A stretch of 64,000 nt of DNA, taken from contig NZ_CP029378.1 of assembly GCF_003268675.1 (NCBI RefSeq), positions 124,001 through 188,000 on the forward strand. Direction: 5' to 3'. This DNA is from Streptomyces bacillaris. GTDB lineage: Bacteria; Actinomycetota; Actinomycetes; Streptomycetales; Streptomycetaceae. The position numbers were made by a program, and so were the translations under genes. The notes under the pieces were generated by a model that saw nothing but the letters and a program-made list of their open reading frames with translations, was not told where the DNA came from and made no database searches. Positions 17,496 to 25,690 of this stretch are shown here, one piece after another. The stretch's first letter is position 1. Each line of letters begins with the position of its first letter.

Positions 17496-18794
17496 ATGGA
17501 GAGGCGGGAGGCAGGACGGCCCCGGACGGAGGGCGAGTTGACGGACCCCTGGGTGGCCCTGGCGGCTGACACGGACCCCGGTGAACAGGTGGGGGCGCTG
17601 CGCCGCGCGCATGAGGTGTTCACCTCCGCGGGGCGGCTGGAGCGGCCGGTACGGACGGTGGTCGGGCAGTCGTGGCTCCGCTCGGCGCGGGCCCGGGTCA
17701 GCCCGGACGGCGCGCCCGCCGTGGAGTTCGGCGCGGACGAGCTGCGCGCCTACCGCGAGGCGCATCCGCTGGCCCGGGCGATGCCCGTGATCCGTGAACT
17801 CATGGGCGCGTACGCGACGGACGGGGAGCATCTGCTCGCCGTCTGCGACGCGCAGGGCCGGCTGCTGTGGGTGGAGGGTCACGCTGCGGCCCGTCGGCGT
17901 GCCGGAGCGATGAACTTCGTGGAGGGCGCCCGTTGGGCGGAGTCGGTCGCCGGGACCAACGCACCGGGCACGGCCCTCGCGGTCGGCCGGCCGGTGCAGG
18001 TCTTCGCCGCCGAGCACTTCCTGCGCCCGGTGCAGCAGTGGACGTGTGCGGCGGCCCCGCTGCACGACCCGAACACCGGCCGGGTGCTGGGGGCGGTGGA
18101 CATCACGGGCGGCGACCGGCTGGCGCACCCGCACAGTCTGGCGTTCGTGCAGGCGGTGGCGCGGGCCGCCGAGTCGCAGCTCGCCCTGCTCGCTCCGGCG
18201 GTCACCGAGGGCGGTTCGGTGCGGCTGAGCGCGCTGGGCCGGGACGAGGCGCTGCTGGTGGCCGGGGACCGCAGGATCCGGCTCAGCAGGCGGCACAGCG
18301 AGATCCTCGTCGCACTGGCCCGCCGTCCGGAGGGGATGAGCGGGGACGAACTGCTGATCGAACTGTACGAGGACGAGTCGGTCTCCCCCGTGACGCTGCG
18401 GGCCGAACTCTCCCGGCTCAGACGGCTGCTGGGCCCGGAGCTGCTGCATTCGCGTCCGTACCGGCTGGGCGTGCCGGTGGACGCCGACTTCGACACGGTG
18501 GCGCGGAGGCTGGGTTCCGGGGCCGTGGCGGGGGCGCTGGGCGCGTATGCGGGTCCGCTGCTGCCGGGTTCCCGGGCGCCCGGGGTCGTACGGCTGCGCC
18601 GGCGCCTCGCGGACCAGCTGCGGGCGGCGCTGATCGCCCGGGGTGATCCGGGGCTGCTGGCCGACTGGGCGTACAGCCCGTGGGGCGAGGACGACCTGCC
18701 GGTGTGGCGGGCGTTGGCGGAGGCGGTGCCCGCGGGACAGCGGGCGGCGGTGCTGGCCAGGGTGCGGGGGCTGGACGTGGAGCAGGGCGGCTGA
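17496..18794 (+). CDS. GAF-domain transcriptional regulator, likely controls the adjacent aldehyde dehydrogenase
   Basis: A 432-residue protein. The N-terminal region ([20 protein letters not shown] and the GAF-type [45 protein letters not shown]) is that of AcoR-like regulators, but the sigma-54 AAA+ domain is absent. The C-terminal part ([33 protein letters not shown], then [18 protein letters not shown]) looks like a winged helix. This GAF plus short HTH form is common in actinobacteria next to alcohol or aldehyde dehydrogenase genes, as here. ATG 17496 is preferred to TTG 17469. Acetaldehyde, acetoin or related inducers are guesses. Confidence 0.85.
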   Translation: MERREAGRPRTEGELTDPWVALAADTDPGEQVGALRRAHEVFTSAGRLERPVRTVVGQSWLRSARARVSPDGAPAVEFGADELRAYREAHPLARAMPVIRELMGAYATDGEHLLAVCDAQGRLLWVEGHAAARRRAGAMNFVEGARWAESVAGTNAPGTALAVGRPVQVFAAEHFLRPVQQWTCAAAPLHDPNTGRVLGAVDITGGDRLAHPHSLAFVQAVARAAESQLALLAPAVTEGGSVRLSALGRDEALLVAGDRRIRLSRRHSEILVALARRPEGMSGDELLIELYEDESVSPVTLRAELSRLRRLLGPELLHSRPYRLGVPVDADFDTVARRLGSGAVAGALGAYAGPLLPGSRAPGVVRLRRRLADQLRAALIARGDPGLLADWAYSPWGEDDLPVWRALAEAVPAGQRAAVLARVRGLDVEQGG

Positions 18795-19094
18795 GGCGGA
18801 CGGGCGGGGGGACCTGGGCGGGTGGTGGACCTGGGCGGGTGACGGCTCGCGCCGGGGGTGCCGCGACGCGCGATGCCATACGCCGGGCGCGCGCCCCGGT
18901 CCCGTACCCCGGACGCCTGCCCGAGACCCGTACCACCTGACGCGCGCCCGGGACCGCGGCCCGGCCGCCCCTCCGTACCCGTACACCTCGCGCACCACCC
19001 CACCGCCACCGCAACGGCGTTGCAACGTCCGGCTTCCTAGCCTCGCGCCGAGGCCGTCCAACGGCGGGCGGCACCGGAGCCGGGAGGACAGAGA
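18795..19094. promoter_or_regulatory. Promoter region of aldehyde dehydrogenase with small inverted repeats
   Basis: This 300-base gap has no supportable gene. Its distal end holds GCAACGGCGTTGC (19011-19023, a 5-3-5 inverted repeat) overlapping GTTGCAAC, about 70 bases before the ATG. It is a candidate operator for the upstream GAF regulator. Inference from position and symmetry only. Confidence 0.4.
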
Positions 19095-19095
19095 G

Positions 19096-20619
19096 ATGAC
19101 CCGTTACGCCGCACCGGGCGCCGAGGGCGCGATCGTCACGTACGCGCCCCGCTACGACCACTGGATCGGCGGTGCGTACGTGCCGCCGGTGCGCAGGCAG
19201 TACTTCGAGAACCCGAGCCCCGTCAACGGCCGCCCCTTCACCGAGGTCGCCCGGGGGACCGCCGAGGACGTCGAACTGGCCCTGGACGCGGCCCACTCCG
19301 CCGCGCACGCGTGGGGCGCGACCCCGGCCGGTGACCGCGCGGGCGTGCTGAACCGGATCGCGGACCGTATGGAAGCGCATCTGGAGGAGCTGGCGGTCGC
19401 GGAGAGCTGGGAGAACGGGAAGCCGGTGCGCGAGACGCTGGCCGCCGACATCCCGCTGGCCATCGACCACTTCCGCTACTTCGCCGGGGTGCTGCGGGCC
19501 CAGGAGGGCTCGCTCAGCGAGCTGGACGAGGACACCGTCGCGTACCACTTCCACGAGCCGCTGGGCGTGGTCGGCCAGATCATCCCGTGGAACTTCCCGA
19601 TCCTGATGGCCACCTGGAAGCTCGCCCCCGCGCTGGCGGCGGGCAACGCGGTGGTCCTGAAGCCGGCCGAGCAGACCCCGGCGTCCATCCACTTCCTGAT
19701 GAGCCTCGTGGCGGATCTGCTGCCGCCGGGGGTGGTCAACATCGTCAACGGCTTCGGGGAGGAGGCCGGGAAGCCCCTGGCCTCCAGCCCGCGGGTGGCG
19801 AAGATCGCGTTCACCGGTGAGACCACGACCGGGCGGCTGATCATGCGGTACGCCTCCGAGAACCTCAAGCCGGTGACGCTGGAGCTGGGCGGCAAGTCGC
19901 CGAACATCTTCTTCGACGACGTCTCCACGAGCGACGACGACTTCCTCGACAAGGCCCTCGAAGGGTTCACCATGTTCGCCCTCAACCAGGGAGAGGTGTG
20001 CACGTGTCCGTCGCGTGCCCTGATCCAGCGGGGGCACTACGGCACGTTCCTGGAGGCCGGGATCGCCCGTACGGAGAAGATCGTGCCGGGAGATCCGCTG
20101 GACACGGAGACGATGATCGGCGCGCAGGCGTCCGAGACCCAGCTCCGCAAGATTCTCTCGTATCTGGAGATCGGCCGGCAGGAGGGCGCGAAGGTCCTCA
20201 CGGGCGGGGAGCGCGTCGAGCACGGGGGCGCGCTGGCGGGCGGCTACTACGTCCAGCCGACGGTCTTCGAGGGCGACAACCGGATGCGGATCTTCCAGGA
20301 GGAGATCTTCGGCCCGGTCGTCGCGGTGGCCTCCTTCACCGACTTCGACGACGCCATCACGACGGCCAACGACACCCTGTACGGGCTCGGGGCCGGGGTG
20401 TGGACCCGTGACGCCAACACGGCCTACCGGGCGGGGCGTGCGATCAAGGCGGGCCGGGTCTGGACGAACTGCTACCACGCGTATCCGGCCCACGCCGCGT
20501 TCGGAGGCTACAAGGAGTCGGGCATCGGCAGGGAGAACCACAAGATGATGCTGGAGCACTACCAGCAGACGAAGAATCTGCTGGTGTCGTACTCGCCGAA
20601 GAAGCTGGGCTTCTTCTAA
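19096..20619 (+). CDS. NAD-dependent aldehyde dehydrogenase (AldA/ExaC type)
   Basis: A 507-residue aldehyde dehydrogenase. The catalytic cysteine is C302 in GEVCTCPSR, the general base E263 in [10 protein letters not shown], and the Rossmann motif is FTGETTTGR. The ...[13 protein letters not shown] end and overall length match the ExaC/AldB acetaldehyde dehydrogenase group. It oxidises aldehydes such as acetaldehyde to acids in the cytoplasm. ATG 19096 has GGGAGGA upstream. The stop codon TAA is odd: its last base appears to be the first base of the inserted IS5-like element, so the insertion supplies termination while leaving the conserved KLGFF end intact. Confidence 0.93.
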   Translation: MTRYAAPGAEGAIVTYAPRYDHWIGGAYVPPVRRQYFENPSPVNGRPFTEVARGTAEDVELALDAAHSAAHAWGATPAGDRAGVLNRIADRMEAHLEELAVAESWENGKPVRETLAADIPLAIDHFRYFAGVLRAQEGSLSELDEDTVAYHFHEPLGVVGQIIPWNFPILMATWKLAPALAAGNAVVLKPAEQTPASIHFLMSLVADLLPPGVVNIVNGFGEEAGKPLASSPRVAKIAFTGETTTGRLIMRYASENLKPVTLELGGKSPNIFFDDVSTSDDDFLDKALEGFTMFALNQGEVCTCPSRALIQRGHYGTFLEAGIARTEKIVPGDPLDTETMIGAQASETQLRKILSYLEIGRQEGAKVLTGGERVEHGGALAGGYYVQPTVFEGDNRMRIFQEEIFGPVVAVASFTDFDDAITTANDTLYGLGAGVWTRDANTAYRAGRAIKAGRVWTNCYHAYPAHAAFGGYKESGIGRENHKMMLEHYQQTKNLLVSYSPKKLGFF

Positions 20620-21672
20620 CGAGCTCGTGCATGGTTGGCGGTAGCGCGTCGAGGGCTTGATCGTTGATCATGATTCGTGTGGTGGGGAACCGGACGCGTG
20701 CAGCAATCATCCGAAGCCGGCGAATCACCGGGCTGGCGCCCGACGTGATCGCAGAACTCGTCGCTGAACTGGGCCCGTTGTGGCACGAGCGGCACCAGGC
20801 CGTGCTGACGTCACGCCCTCGCCGCCGGGCCGTCCGTGCCGGGGCCAAGCACAAGCTGGTTTCCATTGACCGCCTGTTGGCCACACTCGTGCACCTTCGC
20901 CATGCAACGACGCACGACGTGCTGGCCTGCTGGTTCGGCGTGGACCGCTCCACCATTACACGTGCGATCGGTGAAGTGCGGCCCCTGCTCGCCGAGCGGG
21001 GCTGCACCGTCACGCCCGACATCCGCCTGCGCACACTCGCCGAGGTCATCGACCATCTCGGCACGAGCGGACAGACCGGGATCATCGACGGCACCGAGGT
21101 CCGGGTGCGTCGCCCGGCCGCCGGGCGCAAGGACCGGGAGAAGTTCATCTCCGGGAAGAACAAGCAGAACGCCGTGAAGTCCATGGTCGTCACGGACGCC
21201 GAGGGGCGGCTGCTGTTCTGCAGTCCGGCCGAGCCTGCGAGCTGCGCGGACATCACGCACGCCCGGAAGCTGGGCCTGGTCGGGCTCCTGGCCGACGGGC
21301 CCGCCGTGGAGATCCTGGCGGACGCCGGCTACCAGGGACTGGGCGCCCAGACCGGCGGGCGCGTGGTGACGCCACCGCACCGCAAGTTCAAGAAGAACTC
21401 GCCCGACTGGTACGAGGAGATACACGAGCGTAAGCGCAAGGCCCACTCCTCACGCCGCATCCGGGTCGAGCACGGCATCGGCCATCTGAAGAACTGGCGA
21501 TCCCTCGCACGGCACCACGGCCGCCGGGAACACATGAGCGACATCATCCAGGCCGTCGCCGGACTGCTCTCCCACCAGCAGGCGGCCACGTTGGCCAGCG
21601 GTACGCGAACGTGAACACAACTGCCAACCCCCAGCCCTCGACGCGCTACCGCCAACCATGCACGAGCTCGTT
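20619..21672 (+). mobile_element. IS5-superfamily insertion sequence with about 40-bp terminal inverted repeats
   Basis: The two ends are near-perfect inverted repeats of about 40 bases (ACGAGCTCGTGCATGGTTGG... at 20619, its reverse complement ending at 21672). TA flanks both sides (20617-20618, 21673-21674) and may be the target duplication. The outer 8 bases CGAGCTCG are themselves palindromic. Left flank is the aldehyde dehydrogenase stop, right flank a tyrosine-integrase fragment, so DNA beside the element was probably deleted. Confidence 0.85.
20670..21614 (+). CDS. IS5-superfamily transposase (DDE_Tnp_4 type)
   Basis: A 314-residue transposase with an N-terminal HTH (TTHDVLACWFGVDRSTITRAIGEV) and a DDE_Tnp_4 catalytic domain: first Asp in IIDGTEVRV, second in ILADAGYQG, Glu in RVEHGIGHLKNW. 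All three catalytic residues are intact and the length is typical, so the element is probably functional. ATG 20670 is used; TTG 20664 is an alternative two codons upstream. Confidence 0.92.
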   Translation: MIRVVGNRTRAAIIRSRRITGLAPDVIAELVAELGPLWHERHQAVLTSRPRRRAVRAGAKHKLVSIDRLLATLVHLRHATTHDVLACWFGVDRSTITRAIGEVRPLLAERGCTVTPDIRLRTLAEVIDHLGTSGQTGIIDGTEVRVRRPAAGRKDREKFISGKNKQNAVKSMVVTDAEGRLLFCSPAEPASCADITHARKLGLVGLLADGPAVEILADAGYQGLGAQTGGRVVTPPHRKFKKNSPDWYEEIHERKRKAHSSRRIRVEHGIGHLKNWRSLARHHGRREHMSDIIQAVAGLLSHQQAATLASGTRT

Positions 21673-21832
21673 ACCGAAGGGGGCAGATCCACCGTGCGGA
21701 TCTTCTTCCCCTTCGGCAGGGCGAAGTACAGCCTTCCGTGAATCGCCTGCACTTGGCGCCGAACGTGCAGCTGGCCGCGCTCGTAATCGATATCCTCGGG
21801 ACTGAGCCCAAGACCGGGTGTGTCCAGCGAGT
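21673..21832 (-). pseudogene. Tyrosine recombinase (phage-type integrase) fragment
   Basis: Reading leftward, this stretch encodes LGLSPEDIDYERGQLHVRRQVQAIHGRLYFALPKGKKIRTVDLPP, the SAM-like/N-terminal catalytic border of actinobacterial tyrosine integrases. Only about 50 residues remain, cut by the IS5-like element on its 3' side and the IS256 element on its 5' side. The catalytic R-H-R-Y part is missing. It is the remnant of an integrative element formerly near this locus. Confidence 0.75.
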
Positions 21833-23169
21833 GGTGTAACTCGTGGGTTGGTTGTTACCGCTGGGTCGCGGTGAGGCGGCCGTCGAAGGCGATGTCGAAG
21901 GCTTGGAGGGCCGGCTTCCATCGCCTGGTCCAGCGTTTCGTGCCGTTCCCGGTCGGGTCCAGGCTCATGACCGCGAGGTAGACGCACTTGAGGGCGTCCT
22001 GCTCGGTGGGGAAGTGCCCGCGGGCGCGGACGGCCTTGCGGATCCGGGCGTTCACACTCTCGATTGCGTTCGTCGTGCACACGATCTTGCGGATCTCCAC
22101 GTCGAACTGGAGGAAGGGGACGAACTCCGCCCAGGCGCGTTCCCACAACCGCACGATGGCCGGGTACTTCGCTCCCCATTCCTCGGAGAACTCCAGGAAC
22201 CGCTCCATGGCGGCCTCCTCGGTCGGTGCCGTGCAGACCGGGCGGAGGGCCTTGGCGATCTTCCCCCAGTCCTGGCGGCCCGCGTACTTGAAGCTGTTGC
22301 GGAGCAGGTGAACGACGCAAGTCTGCACGATCGTCGCAGGCCAGACGGTGTTCACCGCGTCCGGGAGTCCGGTCAGTCCGTCGCAGACCAGCATCAGGAC
22401 GTCCCGCACCCCCCGGTTCTTGATCGCGGTGAGTACCTGAAGCCAGTACTTGGCGCCCTCGCCGCCATCGCCGACCCACAGGCCCAGAATGTCGCGGGTG
22501 CCCTCGGCGGTCACGGCCAGCGCCATACAGACAGGACGGTTCGCGACCTGCCCGTCCCGGACCTTGACGTGCACACAGTCGATGAAGACCACCGGATACA
22601 CCGCGTCCAGGGGCCGGTTCTGCCATTCCAGCATGCCGGCGACCACGCTGTCGGTGATCGTGGAGATGGTCTGCTTCGACACCTCGGTGCCGCAGACCTC
22701 GGCGAGGTGTGCGGAGATCTCCCCATGCGTGAGGCCCTTGGCGGACAGCGACAAGACCATCTCGTCGATCCCGCCGAGCCGCCGCTGCCGCTTCTTGACC
22801 AGCATCGGCTCGAACGTGCCCGCCCGGTCCCGGGGAACCTCGATCTCGACCGGGCCGACCTCGGTGACCACCGTCTTCGCCCGGCGCCCGTTGCGGTAGC
22901 TCTCCCGCCCGCCTTCGCCCTTCTCGCCGTGCTCGTGACCCAGGTGGCCGGTCAGCTCGCCCTCCAGGGCGGACTCCAGCACCCGCTTGGCCAGCTGCTG
23001 CAGCAGACCTCCCTCGCCCGTCAGCCGCAGCCCATCGGCCTGGGCCCGCGCCACCAGCTGGGCGACCAGCTCGTCATCCACACCGGCTGCCGGCTCTTCT
23101 GCCCGGCCCTCGGTCTCGGTGACACGCACGTCGGCCATCAACTTCCGCTTCCTGCTCGGGAGTTACACC
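21833..23169 (-). mobile_element. IS256-family insertion sequence
   Basis: Short inverted ends GGTGTAACTC (21833-21842) and GAGTTACACC (23160-23169) enclose one transposase gene. No target duplication is evident in the flanks I compared, which suggests later rearrangement or that the exact ends lie a few bases away. It separates the integrase fragment from the truncated DUF91-type gene. Confidence 0.75.
21855..23138 (-). CDS. IS256-family (mutator type) transposase
   Basis: A 427-residue full-length mutator-type transposase. The catalytic Asp residues lie in VVFIDCVHVKVRD and LMLVCDGLTGLPD, and the Glu in TTNAIESVNARIRK, with the C/D-x2-H-type CVVHLLRN motif between. No internal stop or frameshift, so it is probably active. 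ATG 23138 is used (TTG 23141 precedes it). Confidence 0.93.
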   Translation of the reverse strand: MADVRVTETEGRAEEPAAGVDDELVAQLVARAQADGLRLTGEGGLLQQLAKRVLESALEGELTGHLGHEHGEKGEGGRESYRNGRRAKTVVTEVGPVEIEVPRDRAGTFEPMLVKKRQRRLGGIDEMVLSLSAKGLTHGEISAHLAEVCGTEVSKQTISTITDSVVAGMLEWQNRPLDAVYPVVFIDCVHVKVRDGQVANRPVCMALAVTAEGTRDILGLWVGDGGEGAKYWLQVLTAIKNRGVRDVLMLVCDGLTGLPDAVNTVWPATIVQTCVVHLLRNSFKYAGRQDWGKIAKALRPVCTAPTEEAAMERFLEFSEEWGAKYPAIVRLWERAWAEFVPFLQFDVEIRKIVCTTNAIESVNARIRKAVRARGHFPTEQDALKCVYLAVMSLDPTGNGTKRWTRRWKPALQAFDIAFDGRLTATQR

Positions 23170-23193
23170 GATCACCGTACAGACCCACCGACC

Positions 23194-23583
23194 ATGATCG
23201 TGTTACGAGCTCTGAAGCTGTTCCGCACGAACACGACGAATAGCGGCATGATCGAGGTCACGCCGCGTCTTGCTGAGGGCGAGGCAGATGTGCAGGGTCT
23301 CGTCGAGGCGCGCATGGAGGCGCTGCTGGGCGTCCGGTTCCTGGCGAGCGAGTACGGCACGGGGCCGGTGCACGCGGGCCGGATCGATTCGCTCGGGCTG
23401 GACGAGAACGGATCGCAGGTCATCGTCGAGTACAAGCGCGGTGTCGACGTCGGCGCCTTCTCTGAACTTGGTCCATCCATCCGACCATGCTGGCGGGTTT
23501 TCGACCTCAGGTGCGGAGACTCTGCATCTGCTGGCAAAACCCTGCATCGGGGAGCAGTTTTCTCTGCTGAGGTCCGGCAATGA
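23194..23583 (+). pseudogene. Truncated DUF91/DUF5655-type (NucS-like nuclease fold) protein
   Basis: The first about 88 residues (ALKLFRTNTTNSGMIEVTP...LVEARMEALLGVRFLASEYGTGPVHAGRIDSLGLDENGSQVIVEYKRGVD) match the N-terminal half of actinobacterial DUF91/DUF5655 proteins, which contain a restriction-endonuclease-like fold with the D-x-E-x-K motif (GRIDSLGLDENG...VEYKR). After VDVG the sequence departs from the family and stops at 23583; the rest of the catalytic domain and the DUF5655 half are missing. IS256 lies immediately upstream. It is a broken gene of an accessory island. Confidence 0.65.
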
Positions 23584-23871
23584 GTTGGGTCGGCGGGAGG
23601 GGCAGGCTGGGATATGGAGTGGAGTTTCAAGTTGCACGGAGGGTTCGCGGCCTGGTTGAGCACCACGCTTCTGTCGCTGGCCGTGCTCACGTGGGTGCCG
23701 GGGCCCTGGCGTCATGTTGTTGCATTTCGGCACGGCCGGTACGGGGAACTGGCAGGCGCCAGAGGTTAAGGAAGGCCGGCACTTCGTCTTTGACACGACT
23801 CCCGATGCTCGCGGCACGATTGAGGTCTCGCGCAGCCAGTACGAGGCGATCCTCGAAGGCAATCAGCGGTT
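23584..23871. other. Unassigned island debris
   Basis: About 290 bases without an intact gene. One + frame reads LLHFGTAGTGNWQAPEVKEGRHFVFDTTPDARGTIEVSR..., ending where IS3 copy 2 inserted, and may be the tail of a gene cut by it. I do not recognise it, and the frame rejoined beyond the IS does not look like a protein. Confidence 0.35.
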
Positions 23872-23911
23872 TGAGCTGCCCCGAGTTTCGTAGAGTCCGA
23901 TCTTGATTGGT

Positions 23912-24796
23912 TCAGGCGGACTGCGGGGTTTGCTCCTGGCTGCGCCAGAAGGCTTCCTCGTGCTCGGCCGGCGGCACGTAGTCGAGCGCGGAGTGCAGAC
24001 GTTCCTCGTTGTACCAGGTGACCCACTGGAAGATCGCCCGCTCGACCTGCTCGACGTCCTTCCAAGGACCCTGCATCTCGATCAGCTCGGCCTTGAAGGT
24101 CCCGTTCAGCGCCTCGGCCATCGCGTTGTCATACGAGTCCGCGACCGACCCGACGGAGGCGGAGGCGCCGATGTCCGCGAGCCGGTCGGTATACCGAATT
24201 GACACGTATTGCGACCCGCGATCGCTGTGGTGGATCAGTCCGGAGTCCTTCTTGATCCGACGCCGCCAGAGCGCCATCTCCAGGGCGTCCAGAGGGAGTT
24301 CGGTCCGCATGTGGTTCGCGACCTGCCAGCCGACGATCATCCGCGAGTACACGTCCAGGACGAATGCCACATACATCCATCCCGACCAGGTGCGGACATA
24401 GGTCATGTCCGCGACCCACAGCTGATCGGGCCGCGAGGCGGTGAAGTCGCGGTCGACCAGGTCCGGCGGACGCGGCGCCGACGGCTCCGGGACCGTGGTG
24501 CGGCGGCGCCGGCCACGGATGACGCCCTCCAGGCCCAGCTCGGCCATCAGCCGCTCGACCGTGCAGCGGGCCACCTCGACGCCCCGGCGGCCCAGGGCCC
24601 GCGTGATCCGGCGGGCGCCATAGGTGCCGCCCGAGTCCGCGTGGACCTCCTCGATCAGAGGCATGAGCTGCTCGTCGCGGAGCCGACGGGCCGACTTCGG
24701 CCGCTTCTTGCGGGCGAAGTACGTCGACGGAGACAGGTCCAGCACCCGGCAGACGGGATCGACCCCGAGGCCGTGTCCACGCAGGTGGTCGATCAC
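23912..24796 (-). CDS. IS3 transposase OrfB (copy 2)
   Basis: 294 residues, identical in translation to the copy at 11042-11926, with intact DDE residues (WVADMTY, HHSDRGSQY, AEALNGTFK). Probably expressed as an OrfAB fusion through -1 frameshifting at the TTTTTTG site near 24834-24840. Confidence 0.93.
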   Translation of the reverse strand: MIDHLRGHGLGVDPVCRVLDLSPSTYFARKKRPKSARRLRDEQLMPLIEEVHADSGGTYGARRITRALGRRGVEVARCTVERLMAELGLEGVIRGRRRRTTVPEPSAPRPPDLVDRDFTASRPDQLWVADMTYVRTWSGWMYVAFVLDVYSRMIVGWQVANHMRTELPLDALEMALWRRRIKKDSGLIHHSDRGSQYVSIRYTDRLADIGASASVGSVADSYDNAMAEALNGTFKAELIEMQGPWKDVEQVERAIFQWVTWYNEERLHSALDYVPPAEHEEAFWRSQEQTPQSA

Positions 24797-25104
24797 CTGC
24801 TCGGCCTCGTCCGGGGACGGTCGATCTCCTGGGCAAAAAACACCGAGGCGGCTTTCAGGATCTCGTTCGCCCGCCGCAGCTCCGCTACTTCTTTACGGAG
24901 TTGCTTGAGCTCGTCGAGCTCTGCGGTGGTGAGCCGGTCGTCCCGCTCGCCGCGGTCGGCCTCGGCCTGGCGGACCCAGCCGCGCAAGGCCTCCTTGTGG
25001 ATGCCCAGGTCCTTCGCGACGTGCGCGATCGGGCGGCCGGTGGTGCGGACCTCGCGAATCGCGCGCTCGCGCAGTTCGTCCGGATATTTACGGGGTGCTG
25101 CCAT
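24793..25104 (-). CDS. IS3 transposase OrfA (copy 2)
   Basis: 103 residues, identical to the OrfA of copy 1: an HTH followed by a leucine-rich coiled coil. It carries the same slippery TTTTTTG before its stop and overlaps orfB by 4 bases. Confidence 0.92.
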   Translation of the reverse strand: MAAPRKYPDELRERAIREVRTTGRPIAHVAKDLGIHKEALRGWVRQAEADRGERDDRLTTAELDELKQLRKEVAELRRANEILKAASVFFAQEIDRPRTRPSR

Positions 25105-25179
25105 GGTGCTGGTGGATCTCCTTCGCCAGGACCGTAACCCTGGCATCAGGGACTCCACAAATCTCAGTACAGCTCAGTT

Positions 25180-25690
25180 CATGCTCGCGATCCCAGGCGT
25201 ACTCTTTGCTGGCCGCATATCTCGCTTTTGCGGCAGGGGAGTTGCGCCAAGCGGATGCCGGGCTCACAAGTTCGTATCCGGTGCAGTTCTGAAGTCTCCA
25301 GGCGGCTGATCGCTTGTCAGTGCTGTCGAAGTCGACTGACGTGGCCATCGTCTCCGAGTGGCCATCGATCGGGCGATGGGCCACGAAGCACCCGCATGAT
25401 CCAAGCCATCCTGCCTCCCCCCACGCGGCAAGCTTCCGGCGCTCCACGCGGTGTCATGACCACGAGCGTCGGGCAGCAAGGGGCCCCCGACCAGCCGCAT
25501 GAGCCCTCGGCGCCGCAGGATGCTTATAGGCCAAATCCCTTCCCATCCGGATTCCATGTATGACGCACTAGTACCGTTTCCCAGAGCCGGACTGCGACCG
25601 GGACGCCACGAGTAGCCGCACACTTGCGTGCACCTGGCCTCCTGGTGCAATGATTCGCGCAATTCTCCACCTGACTACAGCAGGGAAGTC
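25180..25690. other. Gene-free flank of the nuclease cargo
   Basis: About 510 bases, visibly less GC-rich than the chromosome, with no frame I can support as a gene on either strand. It presumably contains the promoter of the secreted-protein/nuclease operon. No clear -10/-35 or terminator is obvious. Confidence 0.4.

Larger units (their letters stand above)
23872..25176 (-). mobile_element. IS3-family insertion sequence, copy 2 (1305 bp, own 3-bp target duplication)
   Basis: Same sequence, orientation and terminal repeats as the copy at 11002-12306. Its target duplication is GTT (23869-23871 and 25177-25179), different from GCA at copy 1, so the two are separate transposition events rather than a duplicated block. 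It marks the left edge of the more AT-rich cargo genes. Confidence 0.95.

Noticed and set aside
17496..18794. Sigma-54 activator (AcoR) identity for the GAF regulator
   Set aside because: The AAA+ domain and its GAFTGA motif are absent, and streptomycetes lack sigma-54.
18418..20559. A 713-codon minus-strand frame opposite the GAF regulator and ALDH
   Set aside because: Shadow of the aldehyde dehydrogenase, whose catalytic motifs are on the plus strand.
21833..23169. An 8-9-bp target duplication for the IS256 element
   Set aside because: The flanking bases I compared do not match, so no duplication is claimed.
25088..25447. Minus-strand frame (119 codons) spanning the IS3 right end into the gap
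   Set aside because: It starts inside the IS and no part resembles a known protein; insertion-junction artefact most likely.
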